Shown piece by piece: positions 8,743-15,953 of a DNA stretch of 54,988 nucleotides. The translations under genes were made by a program, and so were the position numbers. This stretch comes from Actinomycetota bacterium (GTDB lineage: Bacteria; Actinomycetota; Actinomycetes; Nanopelagicales; Nanopelagicaceae). The stretch covers positions 1 through 54,988 of the forward strand of contig CANBRH010000004.1 in the NCBI GenBank assembly GCA_947371865.1, read 5' to 3'. Numbering within the stretch: the stretch's first letter is position 1; each line of letters starts with the position of its first letter. The notes under the pieces are model-generated. The model saw only the letters and a program-made list of their open reading frames with translations. It was not told the DNA's origin and made no database searches.

Positions 8743-9219
8743 CTATTCATCTTCCATTTCAAAAATCGTCAGGGGAGTTTTCCAAAGCGAGGCTGTAATC
8801 ATGGTCTTTCCAGCTCGATCATGAGCATTTTGGATCGATCTCCGCACAGCCCGGCGACTAAACCTAAATAACAAAACTGCAGCTGGGAGTTCCACAAGAA
8901 CAGCAGTCGCCAAGGCAATTTTGAAATCGTTTCCGACATTTGAAGTAACAACGTCAAACCAGGAGTCAACAATAAGTAACGTCGCCGAAACCATTGCGCC
9001 GGGAATAGCCACTTGTCGTTTCTTCCAGAGCGCCCAGCTGGTGGTCAATAACGTCGCCAGCATGCCGATGTCGAAGCCCACCCAAGCTAGGTCCCAGTGC
9101 GATGCCCGATAAGAAGTTGGTAGAGCGATGACTAGGTAAAGAATCCAGCCAGAAAGAATGAGCGAGGCAGTCAAAAGCAGCAGACTCCCAGGCATGTTAA
9201 TAATTCTGCGTGCTTTCAC
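8743..9219 (-). CDS. four-helix membrane protein of unknown function
   Basis: A 158-residue protein with four hydrophobic segments at about residues 10-33, 45-65, 71-90 and 101-121, then a basic cytoplasmic tail (Arg-Arg-Ala-Val-Arg-Arg) and a short acidic end. The Trp-Asp-Leu-Ala-Trp-Val-Gly-Phe-Asp stretch before the second helix and Asp-Ser-Trp-Phe-Asp in the third are typical of a small family common in actinobacteria whose function is unknown. The start is a GTG; an ATG eight codons downstream is possible. It converges on the YdeI-like gene with only nine bases between. Confidence 0.6.
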   Translation of the reverse strand: MKARRIINMPGSLLLLTASLILSGWILYLVIALPTSYRASHWDLAWVGFDIGMLATLLTTSWALWKKRQVAIPGAMVSATLLIVDSWFDVVTSNVGNDFKIALATAVLVELPAAVLLFRFSRRAVRRSIQNAHDRAGKTMITASLWKTPLTIFEMEDE

Positions 9220-9242
9220 GGGAGAGCGCTTTGGGAGATCAT

Positions 9243-9746
9243 TTAGTTTTTCTGTCCTCGTTCAAATCTTTCATGTTTTTCAAAGCACCAGAGATCGATC
9301 TCATCCAACGTGATCGGAATGAACCCCTTCGATTCCAGGGCATCAAGTAATTGGGCGCGATGTTCGGTGGCGTGGTGAATCGCTTCCGCGAGAATTGTCG
9401 ATCTCAAATTCTGCCAAGAATCGCTTCCTTCAGTAATGGTCAGAGGAACGTCCGGGAGATCAACCTGGGAAGCGACTTCGGCATCCAATTTGGCCAAGGT
9501 TGTTGCAATTTCTGGGATGTCCGATATGGATTTCGGAAGATCAACTTTGCTCCATCGTTCACCAGTTAGGCAGTATCGGTACCACTCGGCCCCGTCAACA
9601 ATATGTTGGAGAATCCTTCCGGCCGTCCATTCGGGATTGATGATGAAAGCCCCTAGCGCTTCATCCGGGAGCTTTTGAACCGCCTGGTAGACCATTTGGT
9701 TGGCCCAAGACATATGCCTAAAAAGCCGGTGAGTAGTCGTTGACAT
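9243..9746 (-). CDS. DinB-like (DUF664/YfiT) four-helix metalloenzyme fold protein
   Basis: Four-helix-bundle protein of 167 residues with the DinB/YfiT metal triad: a His in Leu-Gln-His-Ile-Val-Asp-Gly-Ala and the pair in His-His-Ala-Thr-Glu-His-Arg-Ala-Gln-Leu. Known members are thiol-dependent transferases (mycothiol or bacillithiol S-transferases) or uncharacterised; in an actinobacterium a mycothiol-dependent role is a reasonable guess. I chose ATG 9746 over ATG 9764 because TATCGT sits exactly six bases before it, which fits a leaderless start. It diverges from the DUF1801 gene at 9811. Confidence 0.8.
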   Translation of the reverse strand: MSTTTHRLFRHMSWANQMVYQAVQKLPDEALGAFIINPEWTAGRILQHIVDGAEWYRYCLTGERWSKVDLPKSISDIPEIATTLAKLDAEVASQVDLPDVPLTITEGSDSWQNLRSTILAEAIHHATEHRAQLLDALESKGFIPITLDEIDLWCFEKHERFERGQKN

Positions 9747-9810
9747 GGCGTAACGATAAAACATCAGGCAAACAATGCATATCCAAATAGCTAGGTTTTA
9801 TGCTTTGGAA

Positions 9811-10161
9811 ATGACGAAATACCCGGTGGCGGTTGCCCAGTACTACCAAACTGCCAAAGAACCCCATAAGTCGATTTTGATCGAAATGCGTGAACGTGTA
9901 CTGGAAGTAATACCCCAAGCTGATGAAATCATTAAATACGGAATGCCCACGTTTATAGTGAATGGCCAGCCCATCGCCGGGTTAATGGTGCATACCAATC
10001 ACGTGGGCTTTTACCCCTACAGCGGATCGATTCTCGTCGGTTTGCCCAACCTGACGGCAAAGTACAAAACCACCAAAGGGGCACTTCATATTCCGCTCGA
10101 CAAGCCACTCTTGAAAAGCGAAGTTAAGCAATTGATAAAAGCCCGATTGGCTTTCAAATAA
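9811..10161 (+). CDS. DUF1801 (frataxin-like) protein
   Basis: A 116-residue single-domain DUF1801 protein: Arg-Glu-Arg-Val-Leu-Glu-Val-Ile-Pro, then Ile-Lys-Tyr-Gly-Met-Pro-Thr-Phe and the His-Val-Gly-Phe-Tyr-Pro strand, ending with a lysine-rich helix. The fold resembles bacterial frataxin/Fra proteins that have been linked to iron handling, but no function is assigned. ATG 9811 is preferred over an upstream ATG at 9775: family sequence begins here, and TATGCT lies six bases before it. Confidence 0.75.
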   Translation: MTKYPVAVAQYYQTAKEPHKSILIEMRERVLEVIPQADEIIKYGMPTFIVNGQPIAGLMVHTNHVGFYPYSGSILVGLPNLTAKYKTTKGALHIPLDKPLLKSEVKQLIKARLAFK

Positions 10162-10163
10162 AC

Positions 10164-10763
10164 CTATAAATGAGGAAATGCCGAATGCAGTCCGGAGATT
10201 ATTGTCGAGACAGCGATAGCCAATAACAGTAATCCGAATATTCGGGTCACCACCATCAACCCTTGTTCTCCTAACATCCGCTCAATCGGTTCAGCCAAGA
10301 GCAGAATGAGTCCTGTAAGCATAGCCAGAACGAGAATGATGACTACATCGGCGATGCGTACTACCCCGATATCTGTATTTCCGATGGCGATTACGGTCGC
10401 AATGGCACCGGGTCCGGCCATCATCGGGATGGCCAAGGGAACCACGGCAGCGCCAGATGCAGAGGGTTCAACCGAGAGACCTTTGCGTCCCATCACCATG
10501 CTCCAGGCGATGGCACCGATGATCAAGGCACCAGCAATGCGAAATGCATCCATGCGAATGCTCATGAGTCTAAGGATAATGTCGCCGACAAAATAGGCTA
10601 TAAAAAGCGTTAAGCCCGAAACAAGCGCAGTCTTAAGAGCAATTACTCTCCTTTGTTCCTTAGAAGATCCCGTGGTCAAGCTAAGAAAGACTGGAATGGA
10701 TGTGATCGGACTGACAACTGCAAAGAGCGCGACAAGAGTGGTGACATCACTATTGAGTTTCAC
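10164..10763 (-). CDS. MarC family integral membrane protein
   Basis: A 199-residue protein with six hydrophobic segments, the usual size and topology of MarC/UPF0056. Typical motifs are Ala-Val-Val-Ser-Pro-Ile near the N-terminus, Arg-Ile-Ala-Gly-Ala-Leu-Ile-Ile-Gly in the middle and Pro-Leu-Ala-Ile-Pro-Met-Met-Ala-Gly-Pro-Gly-Ala-Ile before the fourth segment. MarC proteins are probable transporters of unknown substrate; the old multiple-antibiotic-resistance link is not supported. It starts with GTG and its stop lies two bases from the DUF1801 stop (convergent). Confidence 0.88.
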   Translation of the reverse strand: MKLNSDVTTLVALFAVVSPITSIPVFLSLTTGSSKEQRRVIALKTALVSGLTLFIAYFVGDIILRLMSIRMDAFRIAGALIIGAIAWSMVMGRKGLSVEPSASGAAVVPLAIPMMAGPGAIATVIAIGNTDIGVVRIADVVIILVLAMLTGLILLLAEPIERMLGEQGLMVVTRIFGLLLLAIAVSTIISGLHSAFPHL

Positions 10764-10830
10764 ACCAAAAGCATCCCACAGTTACCATTGAGTTGATGCG
10801 AATCGCTGATTCGAACAGATGGAGATAAAA

Positions 10831-11010
10831 ATGAAAGTTATTGATCTGGTCTGCAAAATGGAGATTGAAAGCACTACAGCTTCGGACACCTTTGTGCACC
10901 AAGGGGAGACGTATTACTTCTGCATGACCGGCTGCAAGAATGCATTTGCGGCAGATCCGGCGAAATTCTTGCCCAAAAAGAAGGGTTTTAGCTTCTTCAA
11001 AAAAGGTTGA
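10831..11010 (+). CDS. YHS domain protein
   Basis: A 59-residue protein that is almost entirely a YHS domain: Val-Cys-Lys-Met near the N-terminus (Cys8), then His-Gln-Gly-Glu-Thr-Tyr-Tyr-Phe-Cys-Met-Thr-Gly-Cys (Cys31, Cys36), ending in a basic tail. YHS domains bind metal through cysteines and often accompany copper or heavy-metal proteins. The start is set by GGAG six bases before ATG 10831; an ATG at 10819 lacks an SD. It lies just upstream of the sulfur-stress operator and may belong to the same stress response, although the operator/promoter lies between them. Confidence 0.8.
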   Translation: MKVIDLVCKMEIESTTASDTFVHQGETYYFCMTGCKNAFAADPAKFLPKKKGFSFFKKG

Positions 11011-11019
11011 TGGCGGTAT

Positions 11020-11049
11020 TTGACATACCCCTAGGGGTATAGGTACCTT
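11020..11049 (+). promoter_or_regulatory. operator palindrome overlapping a promoter, CsoR/CstR type
   Basis: A perfect 16-bp palindrome, ATACCCCTAGGGGTAT, lies at 11025-11040. Its GC tract flanked by AT matches the operator style of CsoR/CstR-type regulators. The TTGACA at 11020-11025 is a consensus -35 box whose last base is the first base of the palindrome; the -10 region, about TACCTT at 11044, is weaker. A repressor bound here would cover the spacer. The first gene downstream encodes a regulator of exactly this family, so autoregulation is likely. Confidence 0.8.
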
Positions 11050-11087
11050 TACTCCATTGGCAAGGATTACTAATGGAGGAGGGGTCG

Positions 11088-11375
11088 ATGGCTACGAAAA
11101 AAGTCGCTCACGTGCTTACTGACGAAGAGCAGATAATCGCTATTTCCAAGCGTATTAAGCGCGCTCAAGGGCAACTCGGAGCCGTCGCTCGGATGCTAGA
11201 AGAAGGCCGCAATTGCGAAGAAATCGTCACCCAGATGTCGGCAGTCAGCAAGGCCGTCAATACGGCGGCATTCACTTTGATTTCTTCGAGTCTCAAAGAG
11301 TGTCTCGTTGCAGATAAGTCCGACGCTGATGCGGTCACCGCTCAGCTCCAAAAACTATTCTTGAGTTTGGCGTAA
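11088..11375 (+). CDS. CsoR-family repressor, CstR-like (persulfide-sensing)
   Basis: A 95-residue all-helical DUF156 regulator. In copper-sensing CsoR the ligands are Cys-His-Cys with spacings of 25 and 4. Here the two cysteines are kept at the right distance (Cys43 and Cys72, 29 apart), but the His position is Ser68. That two-cysteine pattern is the one of CstR, which senses persulfides by forming a Cys-Cys polysulfide bridge. The downstream rhodanese and CoA-disulfide reductase genes agree with a reactive-sulfur role rather than copper. The start ATG 11088 follows a strong GGAGGAGGGG; the ATG at 11073 is inside that SD region. Confidence 0.85.
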   Translation: MATKKVAHVLTDEEQIIAISKRIKRAQGQLGAVARMLEEGRNCEEIVTQMSAVSKAVNTAAFTLISSSLKECLVADKSDADAVTAQLQKLFLSLA

Positions 11376-11377
11376 TC

Positions 11378-11779
11378 ATGAGAACAAAAAGAGTCATCTC
11401 AGCCCTTGCCATCGCTGCTATCGCCGTGTTTGGACTTTCAGCCTGTGGATCTTCGAGCACGGTTACAAACCTAAACTCCAATGATTTTGCTTCCAAAATT
11501 GCCGATCAAAGCGTGGTCGTTCTAGATGTGCGAACTCCTGCTGAGTTTTCTGCCGGCCACATCGATCGCGCAATCAATATCGATGTAGATGCCAGCACAT
11601 TTACTGGTGAAATTGCAAAGTTGGATAAAACTAAGACTTACGCCGTCTATTGCCACAGTGGTCGTCGCTCTGGAATTGCGACTTCGCAGATGGCTAAATC
11701 AGGCTTTACCCACATCTTCAACCTCACCAACGGAATGTCCGATTGGTTAGCTACCGCACACCAGATTGGCATGAATTAA
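11378..11779 (+). CDS. rhodanese-domain lipoprotein
   Basis: Single rhodanese domain exported and lipid-anchored. The N-terminus has basic residues, a hydrophobic stretch and the lipobox Leu-Ser-Ala-Cys with lipidated Cys23. The catalytic loop is Cys92-His-Ser-Gly-Arg-Arg-Ser, the typical active-site cradle, so sulfurtransferase activity outside the membrane is expected. It is the second gene of the sulfur-stress operon, two bases after the repressor gene, and its stop overlaps the next start (TAATG). Confidence 0.88.
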   Translation: MRTKRVISALAIAAIAVFGLSACGSSSTVTNLNSNDFASKIADQSVVVLDVRTPAEFSAGHIDRAINIDVDASTFTGEIAKLDKTKTYAVYCHSGRRSGIATSQMAKSGFTHIFNLTNGMSDWLATAHQIGMN

Positions 11780-13425
11780 TGAAACGGATCGTGATTATCG
11801 GTGGTGTAGCCGGAGGGATGTCAGCTGCCACTCGTATGCGTCGCTTGGACGCTTCTGCAGAAATAATTGTGCTGGAGAAAAGTGGTCACGTTTCTTATGC
11901 GAATTGTGGACTTCCGTACTTTGTAGGTGGAGTCATCGAAAACGAGAATGACCTTTTGCTACAGACTCCTGAGAGCCTTCACGCTCGTTTTCGTCTCGAT
12001 GTACGAGTACGAAGTGAAGCGCTCACAATTGACTCCGCACGCAAAATTGTTCTCGTGAAGGATCTGAACTCTTCGGTCGAATACGAACTTAACTACGACA
12101 AGTTGGTGCTCAGCCCAGGTGCAAGTCCCATCGTCCCCCCGATCCCTGGGATTGATCGCGCTTTTACATTGCGAACTGTCGAAGATGTTGAACTCATCGT
12201 AGGAGCTGTGGATGCTCAACCAAAGAGCGCAGTTGTCATTGGTGGTGGTTTCATTGGCGTAGAGATCGCGGAAAATCTGATCCACAGAGGAATCAGCACC
12301 TCACTGATCGAAGCAACGCACCAGGTTTTGGCTCCTCTGGATCCTGAAATGGCCAGTTTCGTCCACGCAGAAATGATCGAAAATAAAGTCAACTTATTTT
12401 TAGGAAGCGAAGTCACTTCGGTCACTGAATCTGATGTGATTCTCTCCGATGGTACTTCGATTCCAGCGCAATTAGTCGTTATGGCCATTGGAGTTCGGCC
12501 GGATACAAAATTGGCGAAAGCAGCCGGACTTGAAATTGGAGTCCGTGGCGGAATCCAAGTAAACAATTTCCATCAAACCAGCAACCTAGATATATATGCG
12601 ATAGGCGATGCCGCCGAAAAGACCGATGCATTAGATGGATTGGCGATGTTGGTCCCTCTTGCAAACCTAGCCAATCGCCATGGACGAGTCGTAGCTGACC
12701 ACATCGCTGGAGTTCACACCAGAGATGTATCAACCTTCGGAACAGCCATTGTGAAAGTATTCGGATTGACCATTGCAACAACTGGCTGGAATGAGAAGCG
12801 GCTTGCCGCGACAGGGCGTAAGTTTCTTGCCATCCATAGCCATCCAAATTCGCACGCGGGGTACTACCCAGGCGCAAAGCAAATGAGTATCAAACTTCTG
12901 GTTGATCCAATGACCCAGGAAATCCTGGGCGCTCAAGCCGTGGGCACCGATGGGGTCGACAAGCGCATTGATGTTATTGCCACTGCTATGCGCGGTGGAT
13001 TAACTGCCCCTGAACTTGCTGACATTGAATTGGCTTACGCGCCACCATTTGGCTCAGCAAAAGACCCGGTGAACATGTTGGGTTACATTTCCGAAAATTT
13101 GCTCTCAGGACTCGTCAAGAGTGTGCAGTGGAGCGATGTCGAGCAAGCCGTAGCTTCTGGAACGGTACTACTAGATGTTCGCAGCTCTGCCGAATTCGCT
13201 GGTGGTTCGATCCTTGGTGCAATCAATATCAATATTGACGAACTTCGGGAACGCACGGCAGAAGTTCCTCGAGGAGACCTGATAGTCCTATGCCAAGTTG
13301 GTCAGCGTGGGCATTCAGCAACGTTGCTATTAAATGAAATGGGTTTTAAAGCTAGAAATCTCGACGGCGGGTACCGCACCTGGAGAAACTCTCCAGCTGG
13401 GCAATCTCAGTTACAAGTTCGATAA
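11779..13425 (+). CDS. CoA-disulfide reductase/rhodanese fusion (CoADR-RHD)
   Basis: A 548-residue flavoenzyme. Residues 1 to about 440 form a CoA-disulfide reductase: FAD motif Gly-Gly-Val-Ala-Gly-Gly, redox Cys43 in Tyr-Ala-Asn-Cys-Gly-Leu-Pro-Tyr (the single-cysteine hallmark), and the second nucleotide fold Gly-Gly-Gly-Phe-Ile-Gly-Val-Glu. A C-terminal rhodanese domain follows with catalytic Cys505 in Cys-Gln-Val-Gly-Gln-Arg-Gly. Characterised fusions reduce CoA disulfide, CoA persulfide or polysulfide with NAD(P)H. ATG 11779 overlaps the rhodanese stop by one base. Context with the CstR-like repressor points to persulfide detoxification. Confidence 0.93.
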   Translation: MKRIVIIGGVAGGMSAATRMRRLDASAEIIVLEKSGHVSYANCGLPYFVGGVIENENDLLLQTPESLHARFRLDVRVRSEALTIDSARKIVLVKDLNSSVEYELNYDKLVLSPGASPIVPPIPGIDRAFTLRTVEDVELIVGAVDAQPKSAVVIGGGFIGVEIAENLIHRGISTSLIEATHQVLAPLDPEMASFVHAEMIENKVNLFLGSEVTSVTESDVILSDGTSIPAQLVVMAIGVRPDTKLAKAAGLEIGVRGGIQVNNFHQTSNLDIYAIGDAAEKTDALDGLAMLVPLANLANRHGRVVADHIAGVHTRDVSTFGTAIVKVFGLTIATTGWNEKRLAATGRKFLAIHSHPNSHAGYYPGAKQMSIKLLVDPMTQEILGAQAVGTDGVDKRIDVIATAMRGGLTAPELADIELAYAPPFGSAKDPVNMLGYISENLLSGLVKSVQWSDVEQAVASGTVLLDVRSSAEFAGGSILGAININIDELRERTAEVPRGDLIVLCQVGQRGHSATLLLNEMGFKARNLDGGYRTWRNSPAGQSQLQVR

Positions 13426-13443
13426 GGAAAATGGAGAAAATAC

Positions 13444-13611
13444 ATGTGTAGTAGAACAACCTGCAGAAAGTGCGGCAAACCCTCGTGGAGTGGTTGCGGC
13501 AATCACATTGAGATCGCGCTGAAAGGCGTTCCTAAATCTCAGCGCTGTCAGGGTCACGCCAACGATCCAAAAGAGCCAGGAATTTTCTCGCGCCTTTTCG
13601 GAAAGAAATAA
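13444..13611 (+). CDS. small Cys-rich protein, first of a tandem pair
   Basis: A 55-residue protein starting Met-Cys. Two Cys pairs and conserved residues are seen: Cys-Arg-Lys-Cys-Gly-Lys, Trp-Ser-Gly-Cys-Gly, His, then Gly-Val-Pro and a late Cys-Gln-Gly-His, followed by a basic tail. This resembles a widespread family of about 45-60-residue zinc-ribbon-like proteins without a known function. GGAGAAAA lies just before the ATG, 18 bp after the CoA-disulfide reductase stop, so it is in the sulfur-stress operon. The next gene is its paralogue. A role in binding metal or sulfane sulfur would fit but is inference. Confidence 0.85.
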   Translation: MCSRTTCRKCGKPSWSGCGNHIEIALKGVPKSQRCQGHANDPKEPGIFSRLFGKK

Positions 13612-13614
13612 GCG

Positions 13615-13755
13615 ATGTGCAGCCAAGCCCTATGTAACAAGTGCGGCAAAATTACCTGGTCGGGATGTGGCCAGCACATTGAATCTGCCTTAGCTGGAGT
13701 GCCAGACGACAAACTTTGTAAATGTGATGCCGATCTTTCTGGTTGGCTGCCATAA
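13615..13755 (+). CDS. small Cys-rich protein, second of a tandem pair
   Basis: A 46-residue paralogue of the preceding protein, three bases after its stop. The same order of landmarks is kept: Met-Cys, Cys-Asn-Lys-Cys-Gly-Lys, Trp-Ser-Gly-Cys-Gly, Gln-His-Ile-Glu, Gly-Val-Pro, and a Cys-Lys-Cys end. It lacks the basic C-terminal extension of its neighbour. Six cysteines and one histidine in 46 residues suggest zinc binding. It is the last gene of the sulfur-stress operon, 15 bp before a strong terminator. Confidence 0.85.
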   Translation: MCSQALCNKCGKITWSGCGQHIESALAGVPDDKLCKCDADLSGWLP

Positions 13756-13770
13756 ATTGAATTCAAGGGA

Positions 13771-13807
13771 AAGGGCTGGTTGCTTAATGCGGCCAGCCCT
13801 TTCTTTA
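13771..13807 (+). terminator. intrinsic terminator of the sulfur-stress operon
   Basis: A perfect 10-bp stem (AAAGGGCTGG at 13771-13780 with CCAGCCCTTT at 13793-13802) with a 12-nt loop is followed by a T-rich tail. It closes the operon that begins at 11088. Confidence 0.88.
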
Positions 13808-14158
13808 TAAGTGTTACCCCCCGCATGCCTTCCTTGACAAGACACGCTTATCCGCTCATTTTTGTTGAAAATGTGATCCACGAATCATAAATTTCGCCAA
13901 TCTTGTGATGAAAACCACCTAACACTGAGAGACATCTCTGATATTTGAGCCAGCCCAACGAATGCACTGAAACCCTTATCAGACAATGACAATTTCAATG
14001 TGACCTACGAGATACATTTTTAGTTTTCGTCACAAAATCGCATGTGACACAGGGAATAACCTCACGAGTGCTAGTCCCCACTGAAAAGAACATTTGGAAA
14101 ACCCTCGGTGCCAAGATTTCCCCATAAGTAAAAGAAACAACTCATGGAGAGATGGGGA
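13808..14158. other. intergenic region before the secreted-protein cluster
   Basis: With the preceding terminator this makes a stretch of about 400 bp without a gene. I see no credible reading frame or structured RNA. A TTGACA at 13834 could be a -35 box but no good -10 follows at the right distance. The notable element is the TGTGAC inverted repeat at 14029-14048. The last part holds the SD (GGAGA) of the secreted protein at 14159. Confidence 0.5.
14029..14048. promoter_or_regulatory. perfect inverted repeat GTCACA-N8-TGTGAC
   Basis: Arms of six bases, GTCACA and TGTGAC, separated by eight bases, about 110 bp before the secreted-protein gene. The half sites resemble Crp-type halves (TGTGA) but in the opposite order, so this is not a standard Crp site. 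Another TGTGAC occurs at about 13999. A candidate operator for the secreted-protein cluster. Confidence 0.35.
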
Positions 14159-14845
14159 ATGACAATGAACAAGAATTTCAAGGCCACCGCAGTAAAGATT
14201 TTTATTGCCTTTACAGCGCTCACGGTACTGACTGCAAATACCTCGATAGTTAACGCAGCAACTAAAACCATTGTTTGCTACAAAGGCACCGTTGCAAAGA
14301 AAGTAACCGCTGCTTCACCAAAATGCCCAACAGGCTATTCCACTAAGAAGCCAGTCGTAAAAGTAACGCCAAAGCCAGCAGCAACCACGGCCACCAAGCC
14401 AGCCGCAGCAGGCGCCACCGCCTTCAACGGTACTTACAAGGGCAAGATTTCAATGCTCTGGAGCGCAAGTGATGTTCAAGCAACATCAGTAACCGGTGCA
14501 GGCACGGGAACCATCTTGGGCCTGGATACCTTAAGCGGTTCGGGATCGTCAGCTCCCTCAAGTCAATGCGATTCTATTAATGGTTCCGGAACGCTTAGTG
14601 GCGGCGGAAACACTTTGAAAGTCACTTTTGATACTTCATCGAAAGCTTGTGGCGCTGAAGGTGCCGCACCAACAGTCGTAAGTATCACCGGCACCGCAGT
14701 CATCAATGGCGGAACGGGCAAGTATGCAGGTGCCACGGGCACCTTGAAGGTAACTGGAAGTTTTGCAGTCAACTCCACAGAGGCAGGTACAAAGGAGAGC
14801 ACAGCTCTTACTTTGACTCTCGTCGGAAACATCAGCACTAAGTAA
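14159..14845 (+). CDS. secreted protein with Cys motif and beta-barrel-like domain
   Basis: A 228-residue exported protein. A signal peptide with a hydrophobic core ends at about Val-Asn-Ala-Ala. Then comes a short module with Ile-Val-Cys-Tyr-Lys-Gly and Pro-Lys-Cys-Pro-Thr-Gly-Tyr, recurrent in secreted proteins of small-genome freshwater actinobacteria, a Pro/Lys/Ala/Thr-rich linker, and a glycine-rich beta domain with Gly-Gly-Thr-Gly-Lys-Tyr-Ala-Gly-Ala-Thr-Gly-Thr, a turn seen in allene-oxide-cyclase-like barrels. The start follows GGAGA with eight-base spacing; an ATG at 14144 lies within the SD region. Function unknown. Confidence 0.75.
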   Translation: MTMNKNFKATAVKIFIAFTALTVLTANTSIVNAATKTIVCYKGTVAKKVTAASPKCPTGYSTKKPVVKVTPKPAATTATKPAAAGATAFNGTYKGKISMLWSASDVQATSVTGAGTGTILGLDTLSGSGSSAPSSQCDSINGSGTLSGGGNTLKVTFDTSSKACGAEGAAPTVVSITGTAVINGGTGKYAGATGTLKVTGSFAVNSTEAGTKESTALTLTLVGNISTK

Positions 14846-14888
14846 TAAGTCAGCTAACACAATGAATACAACCAAGGGAGATCGGAAT

Positions 14889-15845
14889 ATGAAAAGAATT
14901 ATCTCGGGAATAGCAATCGGTGCCATGGCACTGGTTGGTATCTCGGTGGTAGGCGGAACTGCAGCACATGCAGCCACCCCATCCACATTGGTACTTTCCG
15001 GCGGAAGCGCAGTCTTCGGCCTAGATCCAGCCGTAATCGTCGGTACCGCTAACAATGCAGGTAAGGTCGCTTTTTCTGCAGCCGGCAAAGTAATCGTTGG
15101 TTGCGAAGCAGTTGCCACCACGACAGTGACACCATTCGTTGCCAAGTGCACATGGTTGCCAGCAGCTTCTGGTGCAACTGTTCTGACTGGATCATTCACT
15201 CCAACAGATGCCGCGAACTTCACTCCAATTGATTCCACACCATTTACGGTCAAAGTTGGCGTACCGGTACAAGGTACGGTCTCACCAATTCACATCTCTG
15301 TAGATGAAGTTTTGGCCAGCGGATCAACTGGCGCACTTGCACCACGTTTCGGTGTTAGCTGTGCTCAAACCAGCGAATACATTGTCGGGCAGACCATCGT
15401 CTGGCGTGTCTATGCCAACAATGAGCAACTTGGTGGAGTTCCAATGGATTCCTCCAACACCGCTAAGGCCTACATCGAGGTTGCCGGCGTCAAGGATCCA
15501 ATTCCTTTGGCTTACGGAAACCACAGTGGCGTAGCCTTCTGGACCGCAGTCCTTAAGACCGGTGCCGCACCTCTTTACAACACCTTGGGAGTCATCAGCT
15601 TCAAAATCACTATGGTTGCAAAAGATGTCACCTCAATGAAGGTACCTGCAACCAAACTTGTAGCTCAACGTGATGCTTCAGGTGCTCGCGTACGCGACGC
15701 CAGTGGTCAACAAATCTACGACCGTGTTGCTTACTTCAAGAGTGTTTCACTGAACCCTGCACTCAAAGGTGCTGTCGGAACATGGCAGTCCAACTGGACT
15801 CCTTCTTCACAACTGTCCCTATACGCAGTCCCAGTAGCAAAGTAA
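14889..15845 (+). CDS. secreted Ig-like protein of unknown function
   Basis: A 318-residue exported protein. Signal peptide of about 31 residues (Met-Lys-Arg, a long hydrophobic core, Ala-His-Ala-Ala). Residues about 35-125 look like a bacterial Ig-like repeat (a Gly-x-Val-x-Phe strand, one Cys pair, Leu-Thr-Gly-Ser-Phe-Thr-Pro-Thr-Asp). The remainder, about 190 residues starting Ile-Ser-Val-Asp-Glu-Val-Leu, is unrecognised. GGGAGA before ATG 14889 sets the start. It lies 43 bp after the previous secreted protein, so the two are probably one operon. Confidence 0.72.
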   Translation: MKRIISGIAIGAMALVGISVVGGTAAHAATPSTLVLSGGSAVFGLDPAVIVGTANNAGKVAFSAAGKVIVGCEAVATTTVTPFVAKCTWLPAASGATVLTGSFTPTDAANFTPIDSTPFTVKVGVPVQGTVSPIHISVDEVLASGSTGALAPRFGVSCAQTSEYIVGQTIVWRVYANNEQLGGVPMDSSNTAKAYIEVAGVKDPIPLAYGNHSGVAFWTAVLKTGAAPLYNTLGVISFKITMVAKDVTSMKVPATKLVAQRDASGARVRDASGQQIYDRVAYFKSVSLNPALKGAVGTWQSNWTPSSQLSLYAVPVAK

Positions 15846-15867
15846 TACCAGTTCCATCTCTCTCAGA

Positions 15868-15895
15868 GTTAAGGTCGCCAAACGGCGACCTTAAC
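15868..15895 (+). terminator. strong hairpin between secreted-protein genes
   Basis: A perfect 12-bp stem, GTTAAGGTCGCC with GGCGACCTTAAC, and a four-base AAAC loop. The tail (TTGGGGGATAAC) lacks a U-tract, so it may be a weak terminator, an mRNA-stabilising end, or both. Confidence 0.6.
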
Positions 15896-15953
15896 TTGGG
15901 GGATAACAACAAATAATTTTTCAGAGAGATAATCGGAGAGAAGAGGCTTGAAA

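Noticed and set aside
14636..15253. A 205-residue open frame on the minus strand.
   Set aside because: It runs antisense over the ends of two secreted-protein genes that have SDs and signal peptides; its length reflects the Ala/Thr/Gly-rich coding sequence opposite.
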